Virus record (IMG/VR): IMGVR_UViG_3300033145_000240
Coordinates: 1-36,429 of that record
Length of the DNA stretch: 36,429 bases
Strand: one strand, 5' to 3'
Origin: a virus
Shown here: piece by piece, positions 15,068 to 21,925 of the stretch
How positions within the stretch are numbered: the stretch's first letter is position 1
Layout of the letters: each line of letters begins with the position of its first letter
Translations under genes and position numbers: made by a program
Notes under the pieces: model-generated
What the model saw: only the letters and a program-made list of their open reading frames with translations
What the model was told of the DNA's origin: nothing
Database searches by the model: none

Positions 15068-15310
15068 ATGACACAAAAAAGAATTGACCCAAAACGTACA
15101 TATAGCTTGATCGATATTGCCAACGAGGAATTATTACCTTGGGGTAAAAATATTGCAACAGTACGTAAGTGGATTGAAAAAGATCGAGCGAGTAAAAATA
15201 AACTCAAGGCCGTAATTGTCGGTAAGGGTAGAGCGACTAAGTACCACATCAAGGGTAAAAACTTAATTGATTTTATCGCCAATGTAGAGGACGGATCCTA
15301 TAATTTATAA
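15068..15310 (+). CDS. Helix-turn-helix DNA-binding protein
   Basis: This 80-residue protein has the layout of an excisionase/MerR-type winged HTH: YSLIDIANEELLPWGKNIATVRKWIEKDR (a 29-residue helix-turn-helix, read in parts), then a basic wing with KYHIKGKNLIDFI. It is the first gene behind early promoter 2, so it may regulate the three CTTGACAAG promoters, including its own. No integrase is present, so an Xis role is unlikely. Confidence 0.6.
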   Translation: MTQKRIDPKRTYSLIDIANEELLPWGKNIATVRKWIEKDRASKNKLKAVIVGKGRATKYHIKGKNLIDFIANVEDGSYNL

Positions 15311-15314
15311 ATTT

Positions 15315-15476
15315 ATGACAATTATATTAGACGGAAAAAAACTATTAAAAGTAAACCAAGAATCTAGAGGTTATACTGATGATTGTATCTATACATTTTT
15401 TGACGGGAAAAATACTACTTACGAATTGAAAGATTATCAAATAAAAGAACTTAAAAAAGCTGGAAGATTAAAATAA
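15315..15476 (+). CDS. Small hypothetical protein
   Basis: This 53-residue protein begins MTIILDGKKLLKVNQESRGY and ends with a basic helix, KELKKAGRLK. It follows the HTH gene by 4 bases and is almost certainly in its operon. It has a likely small alpha/beta fold. No motif recognised. Confidence 0.5.
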   Translation: MTIILDGKKLLKVNQESRGYTDDCIYTFFDGKNTTYELKDYQIKELKKAGRLK

Positions 15477-15499
15477 TTAAATAATTAAAATACAAAACC

Positions 15500-15925
15500 A
15501 TGAGCAATGTAAAATTAACAAAGTACACAAAGGCAACCAAAGCCGTAGCAGACTTTAAAACAAAACATGCTAAATTATTTGGCGAGTATCAGTCTTTATT
15601 GCTAAAGCAAGAGGACGACGAGTTAGCATTAAGAGTAGAGGTCAGAGACGTTGTCAAACAGACAATCGCAAATGATTTTATCGAGGTTACATATACCCCG
15701 GTTTGGCTTAAATCTTATGACCATGAAATTATAATGGGCGGAGTGACACCAAAGGTTAGAAAAGAAATGATCGCCGACGGTGTTATTGTCACTAAGGTAA
15801 CAATTGACAAAAAAGAACTTGAAACTTTTGTTAAAAATGGTAAGTTACCGGCAGACGTCAAGCAAGCAGCTTTTAGTGAAAAGGAAAGTACACCACGTAT
15901 TAAAATTGTGGAGGTGAAAAAATAA
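15500..15925 (+). CDS. Hypothetical protein upstream of the annealing-like protein
   Basis: This 141-residue protein has a helical N-terminal half (AVADFKTKHAKLFGEYQSLL) then strands with DFIEVTYTPVWLKSYD. Its place just before the annealing-like gene and nuclease suggests a helper of recombination or replication, comparable in position to Gam-like or single-strand-binding helpers, but sequence does not prove it. It starts at the usual AAAACCATGAGC context. Confidence 0.45.
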   Translation: MSNVKLTKYTKATKAVADFKTKHAKLFGEYQSLLLKQEDDELALRVEVRDVVKQTIANDFIEVTYTPVWLKSYDHEIIMGGVTPKVRKEMIADGVIVTKVTIDKKELETFVKNGKLPADVKQAAFSEKESTPRIKIVEVKK

Positions 15926-15926
15926 G

Positions 15927-16061
15927 ATGAATAAAGCAAAACAAATACTTTTAGATAACGCTAGAAAAGAGCGACGCAAGGCGTTTCAAAAAAGAAGTGA
16001 GGCAGATAAACACGACGCTAACGCCAATGAGTTAGAGGAACAAGCTGATAAAATAAATTAA
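15927..16061 (+). CDS. Short charged coiled-coil protein
   Basis: This 44-residue protein starts 2 bases after the preceding stop and begins MNKAKQILLDNARKERRKAF, with alternating Arg/Lys and Glu/Asp in one long helix. It lies between two genes of the presumed recombination set. Unknown function. Confidence 0.45.
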   Translation: MNKAKQILLDNARKERRKAFQKRSEADKHDANANELEEQADKIN

Positions 16062-16065
16062 AACC

Positions 16066-16884
16066 ATGACTAAAAAAATAAAGAAAAAAGCACCGGCCAA
16101 GAAAAAGCCAGTAGCTAAAAAATCTAAACCAAAATTACCAAGTGGCATGATACAAATGACTAGCCCGATTGACCCGGAGGTATCATTTTATGTGGCTCAA
16201 GAGATAGCAGACGATAAAGCTATCGAGCAAGAATTATTGGGTGCCGCAGTGGCAACAATGATCTATGAGTTTGAGCAAGACGGCGAAATTATAAATGGTT
16301 TATCTTTATGTGGTGTACGTGAGGTTGTCAGATTATTAAATCGCAATCCTAAGAGTGGCCATAAAGTTAGAATATCACCAAATCCACCAACAATTACCCG
16401 TGACTTAGAGCAAGGCGGCCAACGTGGTATTGAAGTAATGGTCTATGCCGAGGATCTTGTCACTGGCAGTGGTATGTGGGGGTCAAAGTTTGAGCCATAT
16501 AAAAAATCAGACCCGAACGCTCAAGGCTCAACCTATGACAATAAGTTTGCTTTTGAGGTGGCTTTAAGTAAGGCTCAACGTAATGCCATGCGTAGTCTAT
16601 TGCCGGAAACTGTCATCAATGAAATGATAGAAATGTTTAAGCAGCAAAAAGGTGTAACCGAAACTATTGTACCGGTCGAAACCGAGACAGTAGAGAAAAA
16701 ACCAATCAAGACATCGACCAATGTAATATACGGTGCTACAATAAAACGTATCGAGAAAATCAAAAACGATAAGAACGCATTGCAAGAGGCTTTGGATAAT
16801 GTTGACAAAACAGCACTAGATGATGACCAGAAAAAGAACGTCACCAAGCTACTTAAAAAGCATTTAAAAAATCTAAATAAATAA
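16066..16884 (+). CDS. Predicted ssDNA-annealing recombination protein
   Basis: This 272-residue protein has a Lys/Ala/Pro-rich N-terminal tail (first ~25 residues) suited to DNA binding, then a core of ~170 residues. The core ends FAFEVALSKAQRNAMRSLLP, a basic helix like that at the end of Rad52/Erf-type annealing cores where a nucleic-acid strand is held. The C-terminal ~70 residues are charged and helical. It lies one small gene upstream of a PD-(D/E)XK nuclease, and annealing protein plus exonuclease is the classic phage recombination pair. The assignment rests on this pairing and a partial motif, so it is moderate. Confidence 0.5.
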   Translation: MTKKIKKKAPAKKKPVAKKSKPKLPSGMIQMTSPIDPEVSFYVAQEIADDKAIEQELLGAAVATMIYEFEQDGEIINGLSLCGVREVVRLLNRNPKSGHKVRISPNPPTITRDLEQGGQRGIEVMVYAEDLVTGSGMWGSKFEPYKKSDPNAQGSTYDNKFAFEVALSKAQRNAMRSLLPETVINEMIEMFKQQKGVTETIVPVETETVEKKPIKTSTNVIYGATIKRIEKIKNDKNALQEALDNVDKTALDDDQKKNVTKLLKKHLKNLNK

Positions 16885-16888
16885 AACT

Positions 16889-17119
16889 ATGAGCCAATGC
16901 GGACCAGATTGTTTATGTGGTAAAAAATCAGATGAACTTAAAAAACAAATAGAAAAAAAACCAATCACTTTACCGTCACTTGAAATGAGTGAAGAAGAAA
17001 TAGAGAGAATAAGACCAAATAGAGCTTATCGTCGGTCACATAAAAAATGTAAATGCAAAGGTCTTGGTTTAGTAAGAGTTAAAAACAAATTAGAGGTTTG
17101 TTATGAAGAAGTAAAATAA
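16889..17119 (+). CDS. Small Cys-rich protein between annealing protein and nuclease
   Basis: This 76-residue protein has Cys4, Cys8 and Cys10 at the N-terminus and Cys54, Cys56 and Cys71 at the C-terminus, joined by an acidic helix (EEEIERIRPNRAYRRSHKK). Paired Cys clusters suggest one or two zinc ions. The context suggests a nucleic-acid-binding accessory of the recombination module; no family recognised. Confidence 0.5.
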   Translation: MSQCGPDCLCGKKSDELKKQIEKKPITLPSLEMSEEEIERIRPNRAYRRSHKKCKCKGLGLVRVKNKLEVCYEEVK

Positions 17120-17134
17120 TTAATAAAAAATCCC

Positions 17135-17755
17135 ATGAGCAATAAAAAATTAGAAATGCCATGCCCGTATGTCTCATACTCGCAGTTGGCATTATTCGAG
17201 CGCGACCCATTGGCATATTACGAACAATATTTTGTGGCCCGAGTAGATTGGGCTAATGAAAAAATGACGTTCGGCAAAATATTTCAAGAGGCATGGTGCG
17301 ATAAGAAATACAATTACGAAAAAGAATTGACCAAAGCCGGCTATACTTCTGATTATGTCAGAGTAATTAAAGCAGCCTTGACCAATCAGGCTACAATCAA
17401 AATGCCAAAGATTATGACCGAAACAAAAATAACTGTCAAGACTGATAAAATGCTTTGGCCAATGCTATGTATATTGGACGGTTTTAATCCCAAATTAAAG
17501 ACAGTCATTGAAAATAAAATGGGCGCCTGGTGGAGTGAAAAAATGGTCAAGGAAAGCGCACAGCTTACTTGGCAGATGATGAGCGTAAAAATCGATTTAG
17601 GTTTTAAGCCTAAGCACCTATTACAGACTTTTAACTCAAAGAGCGGTATACCTCGCTTATTCGTAGTAAAACGCACTAAAAACGATTTTAACGACCTTGT
17701 GGAGCGTGTAAACATCATGGTCACTAAGGTGCAAGCCGGTGATTTTACTAAATAA
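17135..17755 (+). CDS. PD-(D/E)XK exonuclease, RecB/Cas4-like
   Basis: This 206-residue protein starts VSYSQLALFERDPLAYYEQY, the typical opening of RecB-like nucleases. FGKIFQEAW at about residues 46-54 fits motif I (G...HE, with Gln in place of His). CILDGF places Asp115 as the metal-binding acid, VIENKMG gives Glu126-x-Lys128 of the E-x-K motif, and QLTWQM follows as the Q motif. It would degrade double-stranded ends to give single strands for the annealing protein at 16066. No iron-sulfur Cys cluster of the Cas4/AddB type is seen. Confidence 0.72.
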   Translation: MSNKKLEMPCPYVSYSQLALFERDPLAYYEQYFVARVDWANEKMTFGKIFQEAWCDKKYNYEKELTKAGYTSDYVRVIKAALTNQATIKMPKIMTETKITVKTDKMLWPMLCILDGFNPKLKTVIENKMGAWWSEKMVKESAQLTWQMMSVKIDLGFKPKHLLQTFNSKSGIPRLFVVKRTKNDFNDLVERVNIMVTKVQAGDFTK

Positions 17756-17764
17756 AATAAATCT

Positions 17765-18139
17765 ATGGAAAAAGAAAAAATAATGATTTGCCCGGATTGT
17801 AGATGTCCATTGAGAACTGGCAAACCACAGCGCTATGAAACATTGTGCGAACATGTAACAGACCCAAATAAATATTTTGGTGGTCCAATGCCGCCGCTTA
17901 GACCGGCGTACTATTGCAAGACAAAAAAATGTAAGTCTAATAGTCGACATATATTTTGGAATTATTACGGTGATGTTTATACTGGCTATGGTTTTTGGGA
18001 AAGGATAATGATACAAGTTTTTAAATGCTATGATTTTAAAAAACATTATTCAATTAAAAATGCTATTTGGGCGCCAAAAGAAACTACTGGCACAATATCT
18101 TATACAGGTAATAAAAATATTAAAGCTAACAAGGCTTGA
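17765..18139 (+). CDS. Zinc-ribbon hypothetical protein
   Basis: This 124-residue protein has ICPDCRC (Cys9, Cys12, Cys14) and YYCKTKKCKSNS (Cys51, Cys56), with Cys28 between. The spacing resembles a zinc ribbon. The C-terminal half has aromatic and basic residues (YYGDVYTGYGF). The 3' end overlaps early promoter 3. Function unknown, with nucleic-acid binding possible. Confidence 0.5.
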   Translation: MEKEKIMICPDCRCPLRTGKPQRYETLCEHVTDPNKYFGGPMPPLRPAYYCKTKKCKSNSRHIFWNYYGDVYTGYGFWERIMIQVFKCYDFKKHYSIKNAIWAPKETTGTISYTGNKNIKANKA

Positions 18140-18164
18140 CAAGATATAACAACGATTATATACT
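18136..18164 (+). promoter_or_regulatory. Early promoter 3 (TTGACA-17-TATACT)
   Basis: TTGACA at 18136-18141 and TATACT at 18159-18164 are 17 bases apart, with the same CTTGACAAG palindrome and ATAACAACG spacer core as promoters 1 and 2. A start near 18171 leaves a ~22-base leader before ATG 18193. Confidence 0.85.
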
Positions 18165-18192
18165 TAGAGCATAACAATTAAATAAAAATCCC

Positions 18193-18867
18193 ATGAGCAA
18201 AAAACAATACAATCCGGGGAAAGTAAAACCACTTATACAAATAGTGGCAAATCTAGTACAGCAAATGCCAAAGTTGGCTGATAGACCAGATTTATTAATT
18301 TCACGCCTTGAGGCGGAAATACCCGAGCTAAAAAACAAAAAGAAGTGCGCTAATTGTGACGCCAACATGGTTGAGAATATTTATACATTTGATATTCTTG
18401 ACGCCGTGCTATTAATGAAAATGGCCGGTGAAGTACAGTTGGCCACAATTGAGGGCGTTGATTTCACAGAGGCAAATAAAATCCATGTGCCAACATTAGA
18501 AACTTCTGACGCTATCAGACACAGAACAACCAAAGCGTCTAAACTTGGTTTGGTAGCCAAATACATAGATGAAAAAGGAAAACATAAAGACGGTATGTGG
18601 GTTATTACTCGCAGAGGTTGGGCTGCTTTACGTGGCGAAATGATACCAAGAAGTGTAAAAGTTTGGCGCAATCAAATTATTGAGCGTGTTGAGGACAAGA
18701 CAAATATATATCAAGTATTACAAATTCATCACGATAAAGTTGAGGCAGCAATTGAAAAAAATAAAGAAATTAACCCCGACAAAGATTATCGAGAAATTGC
18801 AAATCTTTATAACGCTGATGAGTGGGTGCAGTTTGGCGAGGCACAGCAAGGGAGGCTTGGCTTATGA
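18193..18867 (+). CDS. Winged-helix protein with a CxxC knuckle, possible replication/regulatory protein
   Basis: This 224-residue protein has CANC at residues 52-55 and then a winged-helix pattern (DILDAVLLMKMAG, followed by HRTTKASKLGLVAKY, then a wing with MWVITRRGWAALRGE). The C-terminal ~50 residues are helical. Proteins of this layout occur near replication genes of phages, but no ATPase or polymerase motif is present. It is the first gene behind early promoter 3. The stop TGA overlaps the next ATG. A role in starting replication or in switching early transcription is my guess. Confidence 0.5.
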   Translation: MSKKQYNPGKVKPLIQIVANLVQQMPKLADRPDLLISRLEAEIPELKNKKKCANCDANMVENIYTFDILDAVLLMKMAGEVQLATIEGVDFTEANKIHVPTLETSDAIRHRTTKASKLGLVAKYIDEKGKHKDGMWVITRRGWAALRGEMIPRSVKVWRNQIIERVEDKTNIYQVLQIHHDKVEAAIEKNKEINPDKDYREIANLYNADEWVQFGEAQQGRLGL

Positions 18868-19205
18868 GATTTAAAAAAAACTTTCACAAAGCAAGAGATT
18901 GCAGAATAGAAACTATCGCTAATAAAATAAAATACTATCCAAAGCAATATGAAAAGCCAAAATATTTGCGATTTATTTTGCGCATGCTAAGAGAGGGGTG
19001 GCAAGTAAAATTATACAAAGCTAACAAAATATCAAAATATGTTTTCGTCTATAAAGGCGATGAAATATATAAGATAAGATTTTCAAACCACAAGCCAATT
19101 ATAAAAAGAGAGCTTGACAATGATTGTGATTTTTACGCCGGCATTAGCAATTTAAAAACAATGAAAACAGAGCAGATAGCTAAAATAATTTTAAAGAAAA
19201 AATAA
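18864..19205 (+). CDS. Hypothetical basic protein
   Basis: This 113-residue protein begins MRFKKNFHKARDCRIETIAN at an ATG overlapping the previous TGA (ATGA), which is preferred to an earlier ATG at 18822 inside the upstream gene. It is Lys-rich and alpha/beta, with VFVYKGDEIYKIRFSNHK in the middle. No motif recognised. Translational coupling with the winged-helix gene suggests a shared function. Confidence 0.5.
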   Translation: MRFKKNFHKARDCRIETIANKIKYYPKQYEKPKYLRFILRMLREGWQVKLYKANKISKYVFVYKGDEIYKIRFSNHKPIIKRELDNDCDFYAGISNLKTMKTEQIAKIILKKK

Positions 19206-19209
19206 TTAT

Positions 19210-19716
19210 ATGGCAATACATCAAGATTACGAAAAAAAAAGATTGGAGTTACAAAAGCAGCTCCAAACAATGAAAGAGTTTGAAAAAACAGACAAGGTCG
19301 TTAATCACGCTCTTGAAATTAGCCGTAATGTGGTGAGGTGTCCGGCTGATTATAAAAGTATACCAACTATTTTAGAACAAGGACGTCAATTAACGGGTTA
19401 CCTTGGCCCACTAGGTTTTAAATCAAATGAGGCTTGGGGTGAATACAAAGTTGCAGAAGTAGCATGGAAACATGTAAAAGACGGTTTGCTATTAGCTTAT
19501 AAAGGTGAAAAATTAACCGCCACAGAGGCAAGAGCGCAAGCCGGCAGAGAAATGACAGACGCAGAAGTTGATACAATAGCTAGAGAGCAGCGATATAAAA
19601 ACTATGAAATAGCTATCGAAATGTGCGATAAAGTAGTTAGCTTTATACAAACCACAATTGGTTATTTAAAAACAGAAAAATTAAATGCCGGTCAAATAGG
19701 TGACGGCAGAGTATAA
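19210..19716 (+). CDS. Hypothetical helical protein
   Basis: This 168-residue, mostly helical protein has a coiled N-terminus (YEKKRLELQKQLQTMKEFEK) and a middle segment with LGPLGFKSNEAWGEYKVAEV. It sits after the winged-helix pair in the same operon. No enzyme motif is visible. It may be an accessory to replication or recombination; this is inferred only from position. Confidence 0.5.
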   Translation: MAIHQDYEKKRLELQKQLQTMKEFEKTDKVVNHALEISRNVVRCPADYKSIPTILEQGRQLTGYLGPLGFKSNEAWGEYKVAEVAWKHVKDGLLLAYKGEKLTATEARAQAGREMTDAEVDTIAREQRYKNYEIAIEMCDKVVSFIQTTIGYLKTEKLNAGQIGDGRV

Positions 19717-19733
19717 TAATTAATAAAAAATAT

Positions 19734-19894
19734 ATGTTAACAAAAGAAATAAATATTGTTTTAAAAGAGAGAGGTTATTACATTGGCACTATACTAAAAT
19801 AGTTGAGGCTAAAAAGAAAAGTTTTAATTTCTATCAAAGTGGTGATACAATTATTTATCTAAAAGATGTAGCAATTATTAATTATAGTTTATAA
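19734..19894 (+). CDS. Small protein needing a -1 frameshift at T TTA AAA (or a frame-shifted pseudogene)
   Basis: From ATG 19734 the zero frame stops after 22 codons at 19800-19802. The -1 frame carries on with good coding character (HWHYTKIVEAKKKSFNFY, then YLKDVAIINYSL) to TAA 19892-19894. The zero frame contains TTTAAAA at 19760-19766, a canonical X XXY YYZ slippery site (T TTA AAA). A slip there gives about 53 residues, MLTKEINIVLK joined to RERLLHWHY. The -1 frame has no start of its own. Alternatives are a recent single-base deletion or a sequencing error. Confidence 0.4.
19760..19766 (+). promoter_or_regulatory. Possible -1 frameshift site T TTA AAA
   Basis: The heptamer is in the correct frame for a -1 slip of the short gene at 19734. 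No downstream pseudoknot was assigned by eye. Confidence 0.35.
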
Positions 19895-19908
19895 ATTAAT
19901 ATAAAATT

Positions 19909-20139
19909 ATGACAAACAACAAACAATGTCCAAATTGTCACATGTTTAAAACCCAATCACAAAGGCAAAGAAATCTTTTAATGGGTATTATGTGTATTTC
20001 ATTTGGCTTATTATTAATTTGGTTGCCATTTCTAGGTTGGCCATTATTATTAATTGGTATAGCTAGTTTTATTGTCGGGTTAACTACTCCAAAAAATCTG
20101 TACCATTGTAATATTTGCAAAAATAATTTTAAGGCATAA
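19909..20139 (+). CDS. Zinc-ribbon protein with two transmembrane helices
   Basis: This 76-residue protein has Cys7 and Cys10 (CPNC) near the N-terminus and Cys67 and Cys70 (CNIC) at the end, with two membrane helices at about 23-40 and 43-59 between them. The two half-sites could form one zinc ribbon on the same face of the membrane. Such proteins occur among phage superinfection and membrane accessory factors; no specific role can be read. Confidence 0.5.
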   Translation: MTNNKQCPNCHMFKTQSQRQRNLLMGIMCISFGLLLIWLPFLGWPLLLIGIASFIVGLTTPKNLYHCNICKNNFKA

Positions 20140-20141
20140 AT

Positions 20142-20513
20142 ATGCGGCTAATACCACCAAAGCACAGAGCAGTTATTGATACTGACCCATACTTTAGCCG
20201 TTGTGCTAGAGAGGCAATTTTCCATGACCATATTTGTAGAGGTCGTTTGACAATCGAACATGCCTTAATTTTTGCCGGCAAACAAGTGGCAGAGATTTGG
20301 GCTTACGTGCCATTGTGCGCTTACGCCCATGATGTAGATGAGTTTCAAGATTGCGGAATACTCGACAAAAGAAAAAATGAGTATTTGGCATTAATCAGAG
20401 CCACCCAAAATGAATTGGATAAATACCCAACAAGCGGGTGGGAACAAAAATTAAAGTATCTTAAAAAATTGTACGATGACAAGGTAGCAAAACCCATTGA
20501 GGCACCATTTTAA
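20142..20513 (+). CDS. HNH-type endonuclease
   Basis: This 123-residue protein shows LTIEHALIFAGKQVAEIWA with the Glu39-His40 metal/catalytic pair of an HNH motif, then PLCAYAHDVDEF with His63 and a KRKNEYLAL helix with Asn79. This is the beta-beta-alpha metal fold layout found in small phage HNH enzymes that resolve or nick DNA. It ends the early module and may act at recombination intermediates or in packaging; no intron or homing context is seen. Confidence 0.6.
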   Translation: MRLIPPKHRAVIDTDPYFSRCAREAIFHDHICRGRLTIEHALIFAGKQVAEIWAYVPLCAYAHDVDEFQDCGILDKRKNEYLALIRATQNELDKYPTSGWEQKLKYLKKLYDDKVAKPIEAPF

Positions 20514-20535
20514 TTATTGCCACAATGTGCTATAC

Positions 20536-20564
20536 TTGATTTATCATTGTCCACACGTTATACT
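20536..20564 (+). promoter_or_regulatory. Promoter of the 20.6-kb short RNA (TTGATT-17-TATACT)
   Basis: TTGATT at 20536-20541 and TATACT at 20559-20564 are 17 bases apart. The spacer contains TTGTCCACACG (20547-20557), the left arm of an exact inverted repeat completed at 20605-20615. TTGTCCACA is one base from a DnaA box. Confidence 0.7.
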
Positions 20565-20570
20565 TGTGTC

Positions 20571-20630
20571 ATCGGGCTTGCAAAAGTCCCGTAAAAACCC
20601 CGTGCGTGTGGACAACACCTGGGGTTTTTT
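20571..20630 (+). ncRNA. Predicted short RNA or transcription attenuator
   Basis: About 60 bases run from the promoter at 20536 to a terminator at 20630. The transcript would first form a CGGG / CCCG hairpin (around 20573-20591). The terminator stem AAAAACCCC / GGGGTTTTT then encloses a loop holding CGTGTGGACAA, the right arm of the inverted repeat started in the promoter spacer. It may be a stand-alone RNA or a leader controlling the gene at 20659. No known family was recognised. Confidence 0.55.
20593..20630 (+). terminator. Terminator AAAAACCCC / GGGGTTTTTT
   Basis: A nine-pair stem (20593-20601 with 20621-20629) ends in a run of six T. The 19-base loop is large and can fold on itself (GTG / CAC). 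Reads as a strong + strand terminator. Confidence 0.7.
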
Positions 20631-20658
20631 CTATCTAATTAATTAACGACTTTGATCC

Positions 20659-20979
20659 ATGCTTGCAAAGTTTAAAGATATTGTTTTTTATGCTTTATCA
20701 GAAAATAAAAAGACGATACTAAAAAGCACAATCCGGCCAGTCGAGGAATTAGAAACAAAAAGATTTGGTGTATTGCGTGGTAAATATGCGTTTAAGTTTC
20801 ACCTATGGTATTTGGCCAATACTATACACGAGAGGTCAAGGACTATTAAACCAAAATATGTTGCTTGGTTAGATAAGAAAAAAAAGCCAATACAATTTGC
20901 CCCGGTTGATAATCGAGAGGCAATTAACACAAAAGAAAAGACAATCGAGTATGACGGTATTATTTATGAAACAAAATAA
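20659..20979 (+). CDS. Hypothetical protein after the short RNA
   Basis: This 106-residue protein begins MLAKFKDIVFYALSENKKTI and ends with an acidic strand motif, EKTIEYDGIIYETK. It is basic overall, with a WYLANTIHERSR helix in the middle. Expression may depend on read-through of the terminator at 20593-20630. The stop TAA shares its last A with the next ATG. Function unknown. Confidence 0.5.
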   Translation: MLAKFKDIVFYALSENKKTILKSTIRPVEELETKRFGVLRGKYAFKFHLWYLANTIHERSRTIKPKYVAWLDKKKKPIQFAPVDNREAINTKEKTIEYDGIIYETK

Positions 20980-21152
20980 TGGAACCAAAATATAAAAAGA
21001 TAAAAGTCTCAAGACCTCATTGTCCTAAATGTGATGAAGATTTATTAGGCAATAATAGTATGGCTTTACCTTGGCGATGTAGTTGTGGGATTTGGGAACC
21101 AATACTTTATCCTTTCGAGGGTAAATATAAAATAAAACAAATTAATAATTAA
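20979..21152 (+). CDS. Small zinc-ribbon protein
   Basis: This 57-residue protein has CPKC (Cys15, Cys18) and CSC (Cys34, Cys36) in a zinc-ribbon arrangement, with Trp residues and a basic tail. The ATG overlaps the previous stop by one base, so it is probably translationally coupled. Function unknown, likely a nucleic-acid or protein binder. Confidence 0.55.
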   Translation: MEPKYKKIKVSRPHCPKCDEDLLGNNSMALPWRCSCGIWEPILYPFEGKYKIKQINN

Positions 21153-21162
21153 TATAAAAAAA

Positions 21163-21377
21163 ATGAGTAGACAAATTATTGGGACCCTCAAAAAGCTCCA
21201 AGTAACGTCAAAGGTCGATGACCAAGATCGTACTATACACACGGTAGATGTAAGATTAGAGCTTATAGATGATGAGGGGGGGGTATAAAGCACATGCCAA
21301 AAATTAGGGAAGATGTGAATAAGCCAATCCGGCTTGATTTTGACCCCGTACAATTAAAAGCAGAGTTTAAAAAATAA
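21163..21377 (+). CDS. Small protein needing a -1 frameshift in a G8 run
   Basis: The zero frame from ATG 21163 stops at 21286-21288 after 41 residues, just after eight G (21276-21283). Read in the -1 frame from that run it continues as GIKHMPKIREDVNKPIRLDF to TAA 21375-21377, giving about 71 residues with uniform character. The G run contains G GGG GGG in the correct phase for a -1 slip. It is either programmed, a homopolymer sequencing error, or two small genes (the second from ATG 21294). No known motif; the N-terminal half looks like a mixed beta domain. Confidence 0.45.
21276..21283 (+). promoter_or_regulatory. Possible -1 slippery run G8
   Basis: Eight G in a row in an AT-rich genome, in the phase G GGG GGG, with the zero-frame stop immediately after. 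Homopolymer error is the main alternative. Confidence 0.35.
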
Positions 21378-21394
21378 TTAATTTAAAAAACATT

Positions 21395-21880
21395 ATGTTT
21401 AATAGAAAAACAAAGTTAGTATCAATGCGAGAAATGTTAAGACGATACCACAATACTTTTATTGAAAAGCTATTGGGTCAGATATTAGATTTAAAAAGGC
21501 ATATTGATATTGTGGAAGTAGACCCAAAATTTACAAGGAAAAATCAAATTGGCCAACCAGTACCAGTACAGGCATTAATCGCAGAAAATAAAAAGGGTCT
21601 TGATAATATAAAAGAATATTTAAAAAATATTAAAGAATTATTGACCCTAAGCGATGATGAATTATTGGCAAGAGCCGAGGATCTAAAAGAGTTTGATATA
21701 CCACCAATACCAGAGCCACCAAAACCAAAGCCAAAAGAAAGATATGAAGTAATTAAGGGTGTTGAATATCCAAGGGGAGTACCACATAAAATTGGCAGTA
21801 TATTAGAACTTACTAAAGATGAGGCAGATAAGTTTGCAGAGGGATTAATTAAAAAATCTGACATGCAAAAACAAAAATAA
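21395..21880 (+). CDS. Hypothetical protein with Pro-rich linker
   Basis: This 161-residue protein has a helical, probably coiled first two-thirds (FIEKLLGQILDLKRHIDIVE), a Pro-rich hinge (PPIPEPPKPKPKERY, residues ~108-122) and a small C-terminal domain with YPRGVPHKIG and ELTKDEADKFAEGLI. It ends KSDMQKQK, the same codons that begin the next gene, so a 15-base direct repeat links the two. Function unknown. Confidence 0.5.
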   Translation: MFNRKTKLVSMREMLRRYHNTFIEKLLGQILDLKRHIDIVEVDPKFTRKNQIGQPVPVQALIAENKKGLDNIKEYLKNIKELLTLSDDELLARAEDLKEFDIPPIPEPPKPKPKERYEVIKGVEYPRGVPHKIGSILELTKDEADKFAEGLIKKSDMQKQK

Positions 21881-21895
21881 ATATAGTATTTAATT

Positions 21896-21917
21896 GGCCT
21901 CGGATAATTTCGGGGCC
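21896..21917 (+). other. Hairpin just upstream of 21926
   Basis: GGCCTCG / CGGGGCC pair over seven positions with an eight-base loop. There is no U-tract, and the next ATG is only 8 bases downstream, so it may modulate translation of the zinc-finger gene rather than stop transcription. Confidence 0.4.
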
Positions 21918-21925
21918 ACACACCC

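Noticed and set aside
15068-15310. Excisionase, implying a temperate phage
   Set aside because: No integrase, repressor or attachment site was found; the HTH protein is better seen as a regulator.
1886-18867. Recoded TGA (as in Absconditabacteria or Gracilibacteria phages)
   Set aside because: TGA closes several genes in ATGA overlaps (1886, 18865) and no long gene needs read-through of TGA.
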